Made by a program: the position numbers and the translations under genes. Positions 1 to 8,039 of a DNA stretch of 50,821 nt are shown in pieces (position 1 is the stretch's first letter; each line of letters opens with the position of its first letter). Source of the stretch: Pseudomonadota bacterium (GTDB lineage Bacteria > Pseudomonadota > Alphaproteobacteria > Reyranellales > Reyranellaceae); assembly GCA_020160955.1 (NCBI GenBank), contig JAIUOX010000023.1, forward strand, positions 1 through 50,821, read 5' to 3'. The notes beneath the pieces were generated by a model that saw only the letters and a program-made list of their open reading frames with translations, had not been told where the DNA came from and did not search any database.

Positions 1-512
1 TTTTCCGCAAGATCCTGCGCGCCTCGGCGGCGATCCCCGGACTGTTCCAGCCGGTGATGATCGACGTCGAGATCGACGGAAAGAAGTACCAGGAGATGCA
101 CGTCGACGGTGGCGCGATCGCCCAGCTGTTCCTCTACCCGGCCTCGGTCGAGTCCGGGCGCTTCACCAAGCGCAAGCGCGTCGCCTACATCATCCGCAAC
201 GCCCGGCTCGACCCCGACTGGGCGATGGCCGAGCGGCGCACCGTCAACATCGCCGGCCGGGCGATCGACACCATGCTGTCGGCCTCCGGCCAGAACGACG
301 TGCTGCGCACCTACTTCATCTCGGCGCGCGACGGCGTCGACTACAACCTCGCCTACATCGGCAAGGACTTCGAAGCGCCCAAGAAGGGTGAGTTCGACCA
401 GGCCTACATGAACGCGCTGTACGACTACGGCTACCGGCAGGCGCAGGCCGGCCGCGAGTGGCACAAGCTGCCGCCGGGCCTGGCCACCACCACGATGACG
501 CCGACCCGCTGA
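1..512 (+). CDS. Patatin-like phospholipase, C-terminal part
   Basis: The reading frame is open from the window edge (first full codon at position 3) to the TGA at 510-512, so only the last ~169 residues are present. The visible segment contains 'ASAAIPGLFQPV' followed by 'HVDGG', the block in which patatins carry the aspartate of their Ser-Asp catalytic dyad; the GxSxG nucleophile block would lie upstream of the window. Patatins are lipid acyl hydrolases that work without a His. The rest of the C-terminus (RLDPDWAMAERRTVNIAGRAIDTM) fits the helical tail of these enzymes. The next gene follows after 13 bp, so the two may be co-transcribed, but nothing seen links their functions. Confidence 0.8.
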   Translation, partial: FRKILRASAAIPGLFQPVMIDVEIDGKKYQEMHVDGGAIAQLFLYPASVESGRFTKRKRVAYIIRNARLDPDWAMAERRTVNIAGRAIDTMLSASGQNDVLRTYFISARDGVDYNLAYIGKDFEAPKKGEFDQAYMNALYDYGYRQAQAGREWHKLPPGLATTTMTPTR

Positions 513-525
513 ACAAGGAGCGACC

Positions 526-708
526 ATGGACAAGGCAACGATGGAGCTGCTGGCCCGGCGCGCCGGCCTCGACAAGGCACTGGCCGAATTTCCCGAGGAC
601 GTCGCCGCGGCGGCGAAGCAGGCGGCCGACGTCACCAGCAAGATCAAGGCGCCGGCCAGCGCCGCCGCAGAGCCGTGGCCGCCGATGCGCGCGGGGAGGG
701 GCCTGTGA
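526..708 (+). CDS. AtzG-like (DUF4089/GatC-like) small amidase partner
   Basis: A 60-residue protein with a clear Shine-Dalgarno (AAGGAG before the ATG at 526). It has two short helical stretches (LLARRAGLDKALAEFPEDVAAAAKQ... region) and ends in 'AEPWPPMRAGRG', the same layout as AtzG/DUF4089 proteins: a GatC-like helical hairpin followed by an extended tail that wraps the amidase. Its stop codon overlaps the next gene's GTG start (GTGA at 705-708), so the two are translationally coupled. In the cyanuric acid pathway AtzG is needed to form and stabilise the AtzE amidase. Family membership is inferred from size, layout and coupling, not from strong sequence identity; a bare hypothetical protein is the alternative. 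Confidence 0.6.
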   Translation: MDKATMELLARRAGLDKALAEFPEDVAAAAKQAADVTSKIKAPASAAAEPWPPMRAGRGL

Positions 709-2087
709 CCGACCTGCACTGGCTGACCGCCAGCGAAGCGACCCACCGCATCGCCGCGCGCGAGCTGTCGCCGGTCGACCTGATGCAGGCTCTGCTCGAG
801 CGCACGCAGAAGCTCGACCCGAAGCTCAACGCCTTCATCCGCGTCGACGCCGAGGCGGCGATGGCGGCGGCGAAGGCGGCCGAGGCCGAGGCGAAGGCCG
901 GCCGGCTGCGCGGCCTGCCGGTCGGCATCAAGGACATCATCGACGTCGCCGGCCTGCCGACGACCTGCCACTCGAAGGTGCTGCAGGACAACGTCGCGAC
1001 GGCCGATGCCGTCTGCGTCGAGAAGCTGCGCGGCGCCGGCGCCATCGTGGTCGGCAAGCTGTCGACCCACGAGTTCGCGATCGGCGGGCCGAGCTTCGAT
1101 CTGCCGTGGCCGCCGGCCCGCAACCCGTGGAACACCGACCACCATCCCGGCGGCTCGTCGTCCGGCTCGGGCTCGGGTGTCGCGGCCGGCCTGTTCCCGA
1201 TGGCGCTCGGCACCGACACCGGCGGCAGCGTGCGCAACCCGGCCAGCGCCTGCGGCATCGTCGGCCTGAAGCCGACCTACGGGCTGGTGTCGCGGCGCGG
1301 CGTCTTCCCGCTGTCCTTCACGCTCGACCATGTCGGGCCGATGACCCGCACGGTGACCGACAACGCGCTTATGCTGGGCGTGCTGGCCGGCCACGACCCG
1401 CTCGACCCGGGCAGCGCGCCGTCGCTGCCGGGCCACTACGCGGCGGCGCTCGACCGTGGCGTGAAGGGCCTGCGCGTCGGCTTCGTGCGCCACTTCCACG
1501 AGACGGACATGCCGGCCGCGCCGGAAGTCGACGCTGCGCTGACCCATGTCGAGCGCACGCTGCAGATGGAGGGGGCCGAGGTCCGCACCATCCGCCTGCC
1601 GACGCTGACCGAGTTCGGCGCCGTGAACCGCGTGATCCTGCAGAGCGAGGCGTGGTCGATCCACGGCCCGTGGCTGCGCGAGCGACCGGGCGACTACGGC
1701 CAGCTGGCCCGCCGCCGCCTGATGCCCGGCGCCTTCTTCGGCGCCGGCGACTACGTCAAGGCCCAGCGCCGGCGACGCGAGATGATCGCCGAGGTCGAGG
1801 CGGCGCTGCGCGAGGTCGACGTGCTGATGTGCGCCAGCTCGATGGACCCGCCGTGCCGCATCGACCGGCCGGCCGACGTCGAGCGCACCTACCCGCGCCA
1901 GGCGCGCACGCCGTTCAACGTCACCGGCCACCCGGCGCTCGCCATGCTGGCGGGCCTGTCGGTCGACGGCCTGCCGCTGTCGGTCCAGTTCGTCGGCCGC
2001 TACTTCGACGAGGCGACGGTGTTCCAGGTCGCCCGGGCGTGGGAACGCGCCGCCGGGACGGACAAGAAACATCCGCCGATCGTCTGA
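705..2087 (+). CDS. Amidase-signature hydrolase (AtzE/GatA-like)
   Basis: An amidase-signature enzyme of 460 residues, the usual size. The Ser-cisSer-Lys triad is visible: Lys76 in 'GLPVGIKDIID', the cis-Ser in 'GGSSSGSGSG' (Ser151 or 152) and the nucleophile Ser175 in 'GTDTGGSVR'; the 75- and 24-residue spacings match GatA. It hydrolyses a C-N amide bond in the cytoplasm; substrate unknown. I chose the GTG at 705 because 'GGGGAGGGG' lies just before it and the GTG forms a 4-bp overlap with the upstream AtzG-like gene; a GTG at 675 is the longer alternative. With an AtzG-like partner, a carboxybiuret- or allophanate-type small amide is plausible, while GatA of tRNA amidation is unlikely because no gatB or true gatC is adjacent. 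Confidence 0.88.
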   Translation: MTDLHWLTASEATHRIAARELSPVDLMQALLERTQKLDPKLNAFIRVDAEAAMAAAKAAEAEAKAGRLRGLPVGIKDIIDVAGLPTTCHSKVLQDNVATADAVCVEKLRGAGAIVVGKLSTHEFAIGGPSFDLPWPPARNPWNTDHHPGGSSSGSGSGVAAGLFPMALGTDTGGSVRNPASACGIVGLKPTYGLVSRRGVFPLSFTLDHVGPMTRTVTDNALMLGVLAGHDPLDPGSAPSLPGHYAAALDRGVKGLRVGFVRHFHETDMPAAPEVDAALTHVERTLQMEGAEVRTIRLPTLTEFGAVNRVILQSEAWSIHGPWLRERPGDYGQLARRRLMPGAFFGAGDYVKAQRRRREMIAEVEAALREVDVLMCASSMDPPCRIDRPADVERTYPRQARTPFNVTGHPALAMLAGLSVDGLPLSVQFVGRYFDEATVFQVARAWERAAGTDKKHPPIV

Positions 2088-2120
2088 TAAGGAAAAAGAC
2101 TCGTTGAATGAGAACTTGTC

Positions 2121-2147
2121 GCGCGAGGCCGGCTTGCCGGCCCGCGC
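2121..2147 (+). other. GC-rich hairpin between amidase and flavin monooxygenase genes
   Basis: GCGCG-a-GGCCGG pairs with CCGGCC-CGCGC across a CTTG tetraloop with one bulged A. No T-run follows, so it is unlikely to be a simple intrinsic terminator. It lies about 20 nt before the start of the next gene and could act as an mRNA stability or processing element. No function is shown. Confidence 0.35.
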
Positions 2148-2168
2148 GGCAGGGGCAAGATGGGGAGC

Positions 2169-3515
2169 ATGAGCTCCCGCCGCCAAATCCGTCTCGGCGC
2201 TTTCATGCGCCCCGTCAGCATCCACACCGCCGCCTGGCGCTATCCCGGCGGCACGCCGGACGCCAACTTCAATCTCAAGGCGCTGATTTCCTACGCGAAG
2301 ACGCTCGAACGCGGTCTGTTCGACGCCTTCTTCATGGCCGACCACCTCGCGGTGCTGAACATGCCGATGGAGGCGCTGAAGCGAAGCGCCACCGTCACCT
2401 CGTTCGACCCGCTGACGCTGCTGCCGGCGCTCGCCCAGCACACGCAGCACCTCGGCCTGATCGCCACCGCCTCGACCACCTTCGAGCCGCCCTACACGCT
2501 GGCCCGCCGCTTCGCCTCGCTGGATCACATCTCGGAAGGCCGCGCCGGCTGGAACCTCGTCACGACGTCGAACCCCGACGCGGCGCTGAACTTCGGCATG
2601 GACGACCAGATGGAGCACGGCGAGCGCTATGCCCGCGCCCGCGAGTACTTCGACGTCGTCACCGGCCTGTGGGATTCCTGGGCCGACGACGCCTTCATTC
2701 GCGACGTCGAGTCGGGCATCTACTTCGATCCGTCGCGGCTGCACGTGCTCGACCACAAGGGCAAGTACCTGAAGGTGCGCGGCCCGCTGAACATCGCCCG
2801 GCCGGTGCAGGGCTGGCCCGTGCTCGTGCAGGCCGGCGCCTCCGACGCGGGGCGCCAGCTGGCGGCCGAGACCGCCGAGGTGGTGTTCGCCGCCGGTGGC
2901 CCGATCGACGCGGGCCGCGCCTTCTACGCCGACGTCAAGGCGCGCACCGCCAAGGCCGGGCGCAATCCCGACCACATCAAGATCCTGCCCGGCGCCTTCG
3001 TGATCGTCGGGTCGTCGCTCGACGAGGCGCGCGAGAAGCGCGCCCGGCTCGACAGCCTGGTGAACTACGACAGCGGCATCGCCGCGCTGTCGATCGCGAT
3101 CGGCCAGGACGCGCGCGCCTTCGATCCCGACGGGCCGCTGCCCGAGATCCCCGAGACCAACGCCAGCAAGAGCGGCCGCGAGCGGGTGATCGCGCTGGCC
3201 CAGCGCGAGAAGCTGACGGTGCGCCAGATCGCGGGCCGGCTGGGCGGCTACGGCGGGCTGGCGATGATGGGCACGCCGGCGATGATCGCCGACCAGATGG
3301 AAGAGTGGTTCACCACCGGCGCCTGCGACGGCTTCAACGTGATGTTCCCGTACCTGCCGGGCGGGCTCGACGATTTCGTCGACAAGGTCGTGCCCGAGCT
3401 GCAGCGGCGCGGCCTCTACCGCACCGCCTACGAGGGCCGCACGCTGCGCGAGAATCTCGGCCTGCCGCGGCCCGACAACCGCTTCTTCCCGGCGACCGCC
3501 AAGGCAGCCGAGTAG
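2169..3515 (+). CDS. NtaA/SnaA/DszA-family FMN-dependent monooxygenase
   Basis: A flavin-dependent monooxygenase of the luciferase-like superfamily, about 448 residues, matching the ~450-residue NtaA/SnaA/DszA class. Family landmarks are the N-terminal 'RRQIRLGAFMRPVSIHTAAWRYPG', 'FFMADHLAVL', 'TFEPPYTLARRFASLDHISEGRAGWNLVT' (split here for length: TFEPPYTLARRFASLD, then GRAGWNLVT) and 'VLVQAGASDAGRQLAAETAE'. These enzymes use FMNH2 supplied by a separate reductase, and none is encoded nearby. The ATG at 2169 is preceded by GGGGAG and fits family N-termini better than the in-frame ATG at 2160. Known relatives attack nitrilotriacetate, dibenzothiophene sulfone or pristinamycin; the substrate here is unknown. 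It shares orientation with the amidase, 81 bp upstream. Confidence 0.88.
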   Translation: MSSRRQIRLGAFMRPVSIHTAAWRYPGGTPDANFNLKALISYAKTLERGLFDAFFMADHLAVLNMPMEALKRSATVTSFDPLTLLPALAQHTQHLGLIATASTTFEPPYTLARRFASLDHISEGRAGWNLVTTSNPDAALNFGMDDQMEHGERYARAREYFDVVTGLWDSWADDAFIRDVESGIYFDPSRLHVLDHKGKYLKVRGPLNIARPVQGWPVLVQAGASDAGRQLAAETAEVVFAAGGPIDAGRAFYADVKARTAKAGRNPDHIKILPGAFVIVGSSLDEAREKRARLDSLVNYDSGIAALSIAIGQDARAFDPDGPLPEIPETNASKSGRERVIALAQREKLTVRQIAGRLGGYGGLAMMGTPAMIADQMEEWFTTGACDGFNVMFPYLPGGLDDFVDKVVPELQRRGLYRTAYEGRTLRENLGLPRPDNRFFPATAKAAE

Positions 3516-3531
3516 CGCGGGTGGCCTCGCG

Positions 3532-3903
3532 TCATTTCAGGTGGATGATCGGCGTCTGCTGTCCCTGGCACTTGAAGCAACAGTTCTCGCAGCCCTGCTT
3601 GCCGTCGGCGCCGACGCCCCAGTAGAGCTTGCCGTTGCCGGTCACCCAGCCGCCGTAGCAGATCTTCTCGCCGCCCAGGCAGGCGATCTTGATGGTGTGC
3701 GCCGCCGCGTCGTCGAGGTTGTAGGCGCGGTTGTTGCCCGGCCACACGAAGCCCTTGCGATCCGACGAGAAGAACTTCACCTGGACCTTGTACTTGTAGT
3801 CGGACTGGAACCGCCACGTCATCTCGGACTGCGCCTGCGCGCCCTGTCCGCCGGCAACCAGGCAGAACGCCGCCAGGACGATGGCCAGCACGGTCTTGAT
3901 CAT
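3532..3903 (-). CDS. Small secreted cysteine-rich protein, unknown function
   Basis: I chose the ATG at 3903, preceded by AAGGGA, because it gives a clean signal peptide (MIKTVLAIVLAAFCLVAGGQGAQAQ) and 123 residues in all. The mature part begins 'SEMTWRFQSDYKYKVQVKFF', carries 'RKGFVWPG', and has Cys in 'ACLGGEKICYGGW' and a tight cluster 'GCENCCFKCQGQ' near the C-terminus. The cluster suggests disulphides or a metal site in the periplasm. I do not recognise the family. It converges on the monooxygenase gene, leaving 16 bp, and diverges from the GNAT gene across a 116-bp gap that must hold both promoters. Confidence 0.65.
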   Translation of the reverse strand: MIKTVLAIVLAAFCLVAGGQGAQAQSEMTWRFQSDYKYKVQVKFFSSDRKGFVWPGNNRAYNLDDAAAHTIKIACLGGEKICYGGWVTGNGKLYWGVGADGKQGCENCCFKCQGQQTPIIHLK

Positions 3904-4019
3904 TCCCTTCGTCTCCCCAAGCATCGGGGACCTGTCGTCCCCACCCCCGCGGCGATTGGAGTGTATTCGCGTCAAATGTGCAAGATTGGACGCGCTCAAG
4001 ATTTGGAGAGGCAAGGACG

Positions 4020-4865
4020 ATGGCGAACTTCGACGTCGCGGTGGCGAGCGCCACGGATGTCCAGCGCATGGCGCGCTGGGCCAACGACGAGGGCTGGAAC
4101 CCGGGCAACACCGACTGGCCGGCGTTCTTCGCCGCCGATCCCGGCGCCTTCCTGGTTGGCCGGCTCGACGGCGAACCGCAGACCTGCATCTCGGTGGTGA
4201 AGTACGGCGCGGGCCAGGCCTTCCTCGGCTTCTACATCGCCCGGCCGGCGGTGCGCGGGAAGGGCTTCGGCCTCCAGACCTGGAACGCCGGCATGGCGCG
4301 GCTGGCTGGCCGCAACGTCGGGCTCGACGGCGTCGTGGCGCAGCAGGCCAACTACCGCAAGTCGGGCTTCCGCAACGCCTGGAACAACATCCGCTACGAG
4401 GGCGCGGCGCCCGACGCGCCGGCGCCGGCCGGCGTCACGCTGGCCGATGCGCAGGGCGTGCCGTTCGACCGGCTGGCGGCCTACGACCGGCGCTTCTTCC
4501 CGGAGGCGCGCGACAGCTTCCTCGCGGCGTGGATCACGCTGCCGGAGCGGGCGTCGCTGGTGGCGATCCGCGACGGCCAGCTCGCGGGCTTCGCGGTGAT
4601 GCGCGCCTGCGCCTCGACCTCGCGCGTCGGGCCGTTGTTCGCCGACTCGCCGGCCATCGCGGCGGCGTTGGTCTCGGCGCTGGCGAAGCGGACCGGTGCC
4701 GCCGGCATCGCCATCGACATCCCCGACACCAACAAGCCGGCGGTGGCGCTGGCCGAGGCGGCGGGTCTCAAGCCGTCGTTCGAGACCGCGCGCATGTACA
4801 CCGGCGAGGTCCCGGCGATGGACCGCGCCGGCCTGTTCGGCGTGACCAGCCTCGAGCTCGGCTGA
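4020..4865 (+). CDS. GNAT-family N-acetyltransferase (two-domain)
   Basis: A 281-residue protein with a GNAT fold at the N-terminus: 'DVAVASATDVQRMARWANDE' (beta1-alpha1) and the acetyl-CoA pyrophosphate loop region 'FYIARPAVRGKGFGLQTW' (R/Q-x-x-G-x-G/A-like, around residues 75-95). The C-terminal ~130 residues look like a second acetyltransferase-like domain ('SLVAIRDGQLAGFAVMRAC', then 'VALAEAAGLKPSFETARMYTG'), as in DUF1248/Acetyltransf_18 proteins. I chose the ATG at 4020 because AAGGA lies just before it. It probably acetylates a small amine or protein N-terminus; the substrate is unknown. Confidence 0.82.
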   Translation: MANFDVAVASATDVQRMARWANDEGWNPGNTDWPAFFAADPGAFLVGRLDGEPQTCISVVKYGAGQAFLGFYIARPAVRGKGFGLQTWNAGMARLAGRNVGLDGVVAQQANYRKSGFRNAWNNIRYEGAAPDAPAPAGVTLADAQGVPFDRLAAYDRRFFPEARDSFLAAWITLPERASLVAIRDGQLAGFAVMRACASTSRVGPLFADSPAIAAALVSALAKRTGAAGIAIDIPDTNKPAVALAEAAGLKPSFETARMYTGEVPAMDRAGLFGVTSLELG

Positions 4866-4880
4866 GCCCCTTCGATTGAC

Positions 4881-4908
4881 CTTCCTCCCTGCGCGCAGCG
4901 CGGGGAGG
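4881..4908. repeat. Short palindromic repeat, CCTCCC...GGGAGG family
   Basis: TTCCTCCC, a GC-rich centre (TGCGCGCAGCGCG) and GGGAGG form a hairpin in the 55-bp gap between two convergent genes. The same unit occurs twice, in inverted orientation, at 15286-15418. It may end transcription of both flanking genes or be a REP-like dispersed element. Confidence 0.6.
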
Positions 4909-4920
4909 AGGGGCTTTGCC

Positions 4921-6504
4921 TCAGGGCTTCTTCGACACGTTCCAGAACACCGGGGCCGGCGCCTCGAGGTTGCCCTCGACCGACTTGCGCCGCGCCATCG
5001 GGATGTTGAACTGCCCGAGGTGGGCGAAGGTCGGGTACTCCGCCAGCCGCAGCTGCACCTGCTCGGCCACCGCCTTGCGCTGGGCGGCGTCGGGCGCGCG
5101 GGCATAGGCGTTGCGCAGCTCTTCGAGCTTCTGGTCGCAGGGCCAGCCGATCGCCGCCTTCTCGCACGCCGCGCCGACGAACGACGAGACGATCGGGTCG
5201 AGCAGGTCGGCCGAGACCCACGAGGTCATGAAGCCGCTCCAGCCGCCGGCCGACGGCGCCTCCTTGCGGGCGCGCCGCGACAGCACGGTCTGCCAGTCCA
5301 TCGGCTGGATATCGACCGTGAAGCCGCCGCGCTCCAGCAGCGCCTTGACGATCGGCGACAGCCGGCCGGTGTTGGTGTCCGTGGCGTAGAGGATCACCAC
5401 CGGCGAGCCGTCGTAGCCGGCGTCCTTCAGCAGTTCCTTCGACTTCGCGAAGTTCGACTCGAGCTTGTCCTCGAAGCCCTTGTCGGTGCCGTTGGGCGTG
5501 CCGCAGATGAACACCGCCTTGCACTCGCGGAAGTACTTCGGGTTGCCGACGCCGGCGACCAGGAAGTCCTTCTGGTTCAGGGCGTAGAGCGCGGCCTGGC
5601 GGATCTTCGCGTTGTCGAACGGCTTGTGCAGCGTGTTGAAGCGGAAGCTGTACTGCGAGCCCAGCGGGTTGAAGTCGCGGACCTCGATGTTCCTGTCCTT
5701 CTCGAGCAACGGCAGCAGCTCGATCACCGGCTGCTCGATCAGGTCGATCTCGCCGCTGAGCAGCGCGTTGACCGCGGTCTGCGGGTCGGAGATCGCCAGC
5801 CACTCGACGCGGTCGACCTTGACGACCTTGCCGCCGGCCAGGCCCGAGGCCGGCTCGGCGCGCGGCTTGTAGTCCTTGAACTTCTCGTAGACCAGCGTCT
5901 CGCCGGCCCGCCACAGGTCGCGCCGGAAGACGAACGGGCCGGAGCCGACGAACTCGGTGATCTGGGTGTTGGCCGGCGTGTCGGCGACCCGCTTGGGCAT
6001 GATGAACGGCACCAGCGAGCTCGGCTTGCCGAGCGACTCCAGCACCAGCCCGTACGGCTCCTTCAGTGTCAGGGTGAAGGTCCGGTCGTCGACGACGGCC
6101 AGCTCCTTCGTGAAGTCCATCAGCTTCTGGCCCATCGCGTCGCGCGCCGCCCAGCGCCGGATCGAGGCGATGCAGTCCTCGGCGGTCACCGGCTTGCCGT
6201 CGTGGAACTTCAGGCCGTCGCGCAGGGTGAAGGTGTAGACCAGCTTGTCGGGGCTGAGCGTCCAGCGATCGACCATCTGCGGCTGCACCGCCAGCTTGTC
6301 GTCGAGCGCGAACAGCGTGTCGTAGACCATGTAGCCGTGGTTGCGCACGATGTAGGCCGTGGTCCAGATCGGATCGAGGATCTTCACGTCCGAGTGCATC
6401 ACGACCTTCAGCGTCTGCGCCGAGGCCGGCGTGCCCGGCCCGGCGGCCACCGCCAGGCCGGCCGCCACGACGGCGGCCTTCATCGCCCGCTTCACGACCT
6501 GCAT
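4921..6504 (-). CDS. ABC transporter substrate-binding protein, family 5 (peptide/opine type)
   Basis: A periplasmic solute receptor of 527 residues with a Sec signal peptide (MQVVKRAMKAAVVAAGLAVA...PASAQ). The ATG at 6504 follows AAGGAGG. Family-5 landmarks include 'YMVYDTLFALDDKLAVQPQM', 'YTFTLRDGLKFHDGKPVTAE' (read as two blocks: YTFTLRDGLKFHDG and KPVTAEDCIASIRRW), 'PLLEKDRNIEVRDFNPLGSQ' and 'FRFNTLHKPFDNAKIRQAAL'. Members bind oligopeptides, nickel, opines or other small organics for import. The permease and ATPase genes of a full Dpp/Opp system are not beside it, so it is an orphan receptor here. It is transcribed divergently from an amidohydrolase gene across 86 bp, suggesting shared regulation and a nitrogen-containing substrate. 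Confidence 0.9.
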   Translation of the reverse strand: MQVVKRAMKAAVVAAGLAVAAGPGTPASAQTLKVVMHSDVKILDPIWTTAYIVRNHGYMVYDTLFALDDKLAVQPQMVDRWTLSPDKLVYTFTLRDGLKFHDGKPVTAEDCIASIRRWAARDAMGQKLMDFTKELAVVDDRTFTLTLKEPYGLVLESLGKPSSLVPFIMPKRVADTPANTQITEFVGSGPFVFRRDLWRAGETLVYEKFKDYKPRAEPASGLAGGKVVKVDRVEWLAISDPQTAVNALLSGEIDLIEQPVIELLPLLEKDRNIEVRDFNPLGSQYSFRFNTLHKPFDNAKIRQAALYALNQKDFLVAGVGNPKYFRECKAVFICGTPNGTDKGFEDKLESNFAKSKELLKDAGYDGSPVVILYATDTNTGRLSPIVKALLERGGFTVDIQPMDWQTVLSRRARKEAPSAGGWSGFMTSWVSADLLDPIVSSFVGAACEKAAIGWPCDQKLEELRNAYARAPDAAQRKAVAEQVQLRLAEYPTFAHLGQFNIPMARRKSVEGNLEAPAPVFWNVSKKP

Positions 6505-6590
6505 GCTCGCCTCCTTGTTCCGTTGGCCCGCAGCCCCTATCGTTTTTCGACGCACTTTCTATGCAACGAGCATGCCTTTGGAGACCGACC

Positions 6591-8039
6591 ATGGCTAGCC
6601 GCCCGACCTCGATCCGCAACCTGTCGTGGGCCGTGGTCGGCGACGATGGCGCGCGGCGCCACGTCTACCGCCGCGCGGTCGACCTGTTCCTGAAGGACGG
6701 CCGGATCGAGGCGATCACGCCGGCCGGGGCGCGGCCGGCCGAGGCCAACGAGCCGGCGATCGACGGCAGCGGCCTGCTGGCGCTGCCAGGCCTGGTCAAC
6801 ATCCACAGCCACCCGACCACCGAGCCGGGCTACCGCGGGGTGCGCGAGGACCACGGCGTGCCCGAGCAGCAGATGACCGGCCTGATCGAGCGGCTGCAGG
6901 CCTTCCGCCTGCCCGAGGCGGGCCGCGCGGCGGCGGCCGAGATGTCCTACGCCGAGATGCTGCGCGCCGGCACGACGACGGCCTGCGACGTCACGGTGCC
7001 GTTCGCCGGCTGGCTCGACACCATGGTGAAGAGCGGCATGCGGTTCTACGCGGCGCCGACCTTCGCCTCGGCGCGCTGGGGCATGGACGCGCCGCAGACC
7101 GTGACCTGGCTGTGGGACGAGGCGGGCGGCTTCGCCGCCTTCGAGCGGGCGCGCCGCGTGATGGACGAGGCCGAGGCGCACAATTCCGGCCGCCTGCACG
7201 CCATGGTGTTCCCCAACCAGGTCGACACGGTGAAGCCCGACCTGTTCGCTGCCGCGCGCCGTCTCGCCGACGAGACGGGCCGCGTGTTCTCGACCCATAT
7301 CGGCCAGTCGGTGGTCGAGGTGCGCGAGATGATCCGCCGCCACAACCTGACGCCGATCCAGTGGGCGGCGGAGCAGGGCCTCATGAAGCCCGGCACCGTG
7401 CTGGCCCATTGCATCCTGCTCGACGATCACCCGCAGATCCGCTGGCACACCGCCAAGGACCTCGACCTGATCGCCGGGTCCGGCGCGGCGGTCGCGCATT
7501 GCCCGCAGCCGTTCGCCCGCTACGGCCTGGCGATGGACCATGTCGGCCGCTACCGCGCCAAGGGCGTGACCGTCGGTCTGGGTACCGACTGCGCGCCGCA
7601 CAACCTGGTCGAGGAGATGCGACTGGCCATCGTCGCCGGCCGCCTGATGAGCGAGGACATCGCCAGCCTCGATACCGGCGGCGCCTTCGAGGCGGCGACG
7701 CTGGGCGGCGCCAGGGCGCTGGGCCGCGACGACATCGGCATCCTGGCACCCGGCGCGCGGGCCGACATCGTGCTGGTCGATCTCGCCCACCCGCTGATGC
7801 AGCCGGTGCGCGACCCGCTGCGCTCGTTCGTCTTCCACGCCGCCGACCGCGCCGTGCAGACCGTGCTGGTGGGCGGCGAGGTCGTGCTGCAGGACGGCGA
7901 GCCGCTGACGCTCGATTCGGCGGCGGCGGCGGAGCGGCTGGCCGAGGCGCAGGCCAAGATGCTGCGCGACACGCCCGGCCTCGACTATGCCGGCCGCACC
8001 GCCGAGCAGATCGCGCCGCTCGCCCTACCGGTCCGTTGA
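6591..8039 (+). CDS. Metal-dependent amidohydrolase (TrzA/AtzA/cytosine-deaminase-like)
   Basis: A 482-residue amidohydrolase-superfamily enzyme. Its metal ligands are visible as His72-x-His74 ('NIHSHPTT'), His236 ('FSTHIGQS'), His273 ('LAHCILLDDH') and Asp333 ('LGTDCAPHN'). This is the mononuclear TIM-barrel set used by chlorohydrolases and deaminases such as AtzA/TrzN, guanine deaminase and methylthioadenosine deaminase. The N- and C-terminal beta segments ('LFLKDGRIEAITPAG', 'ADIVLVDLAHPLMQPVRDPL') are also typical. The ATG at 6591 follows GGAGA. The neighbouring binding protein and, at 8025, a convergent exporter suggest uptake, deamination or hydrolysis, and export, but the substrate cannot be told from sequence. 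Its 3' end overlaps the convergent DMT gene by 15 bp. Confidence 0.88.
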   Translation: MASRPTSIRNLSWAVVGDDGARRHVYRRAVDLFLKDGRIEAITPAGARPAEANEPAIDGSGLLALPGLVNIHSHPTTEPGYRGVREDHGVPEQQMTGLIERLQAFRLPEAGRAAAAEMSYAEMLRAGTTTACDVTVPFAGWLDTMVKSGMRFYAAPTFASARWGMDAPQTVTWLWDEAGGFAAFERARRVMDEAEAHNSGRLHAMVFPNQVDTVKPDLFAAARRLADETGRVFSTHIGQSVVEVREMIRRHNLTPIQWAAEQGLMKPGTVLAHCILLDDHPQIRWHTAKDLDLIAGSGAAVAHCPQPFARYGLAMDHVGRYRAKGVTVGLGTDCAPHNLVEEMRLAIVAGRLMSEDIASLDTGGAFEAATLGGARALGRDDIGILAPGARADIVLVDLAHPLMQPVRDPLRSFVFHAADRAVQTVLVGGEVVLQDGEPLTLDSAAAAERLAEAQAKMLRDTPGLDYAGRTAEQIAPLALPVR

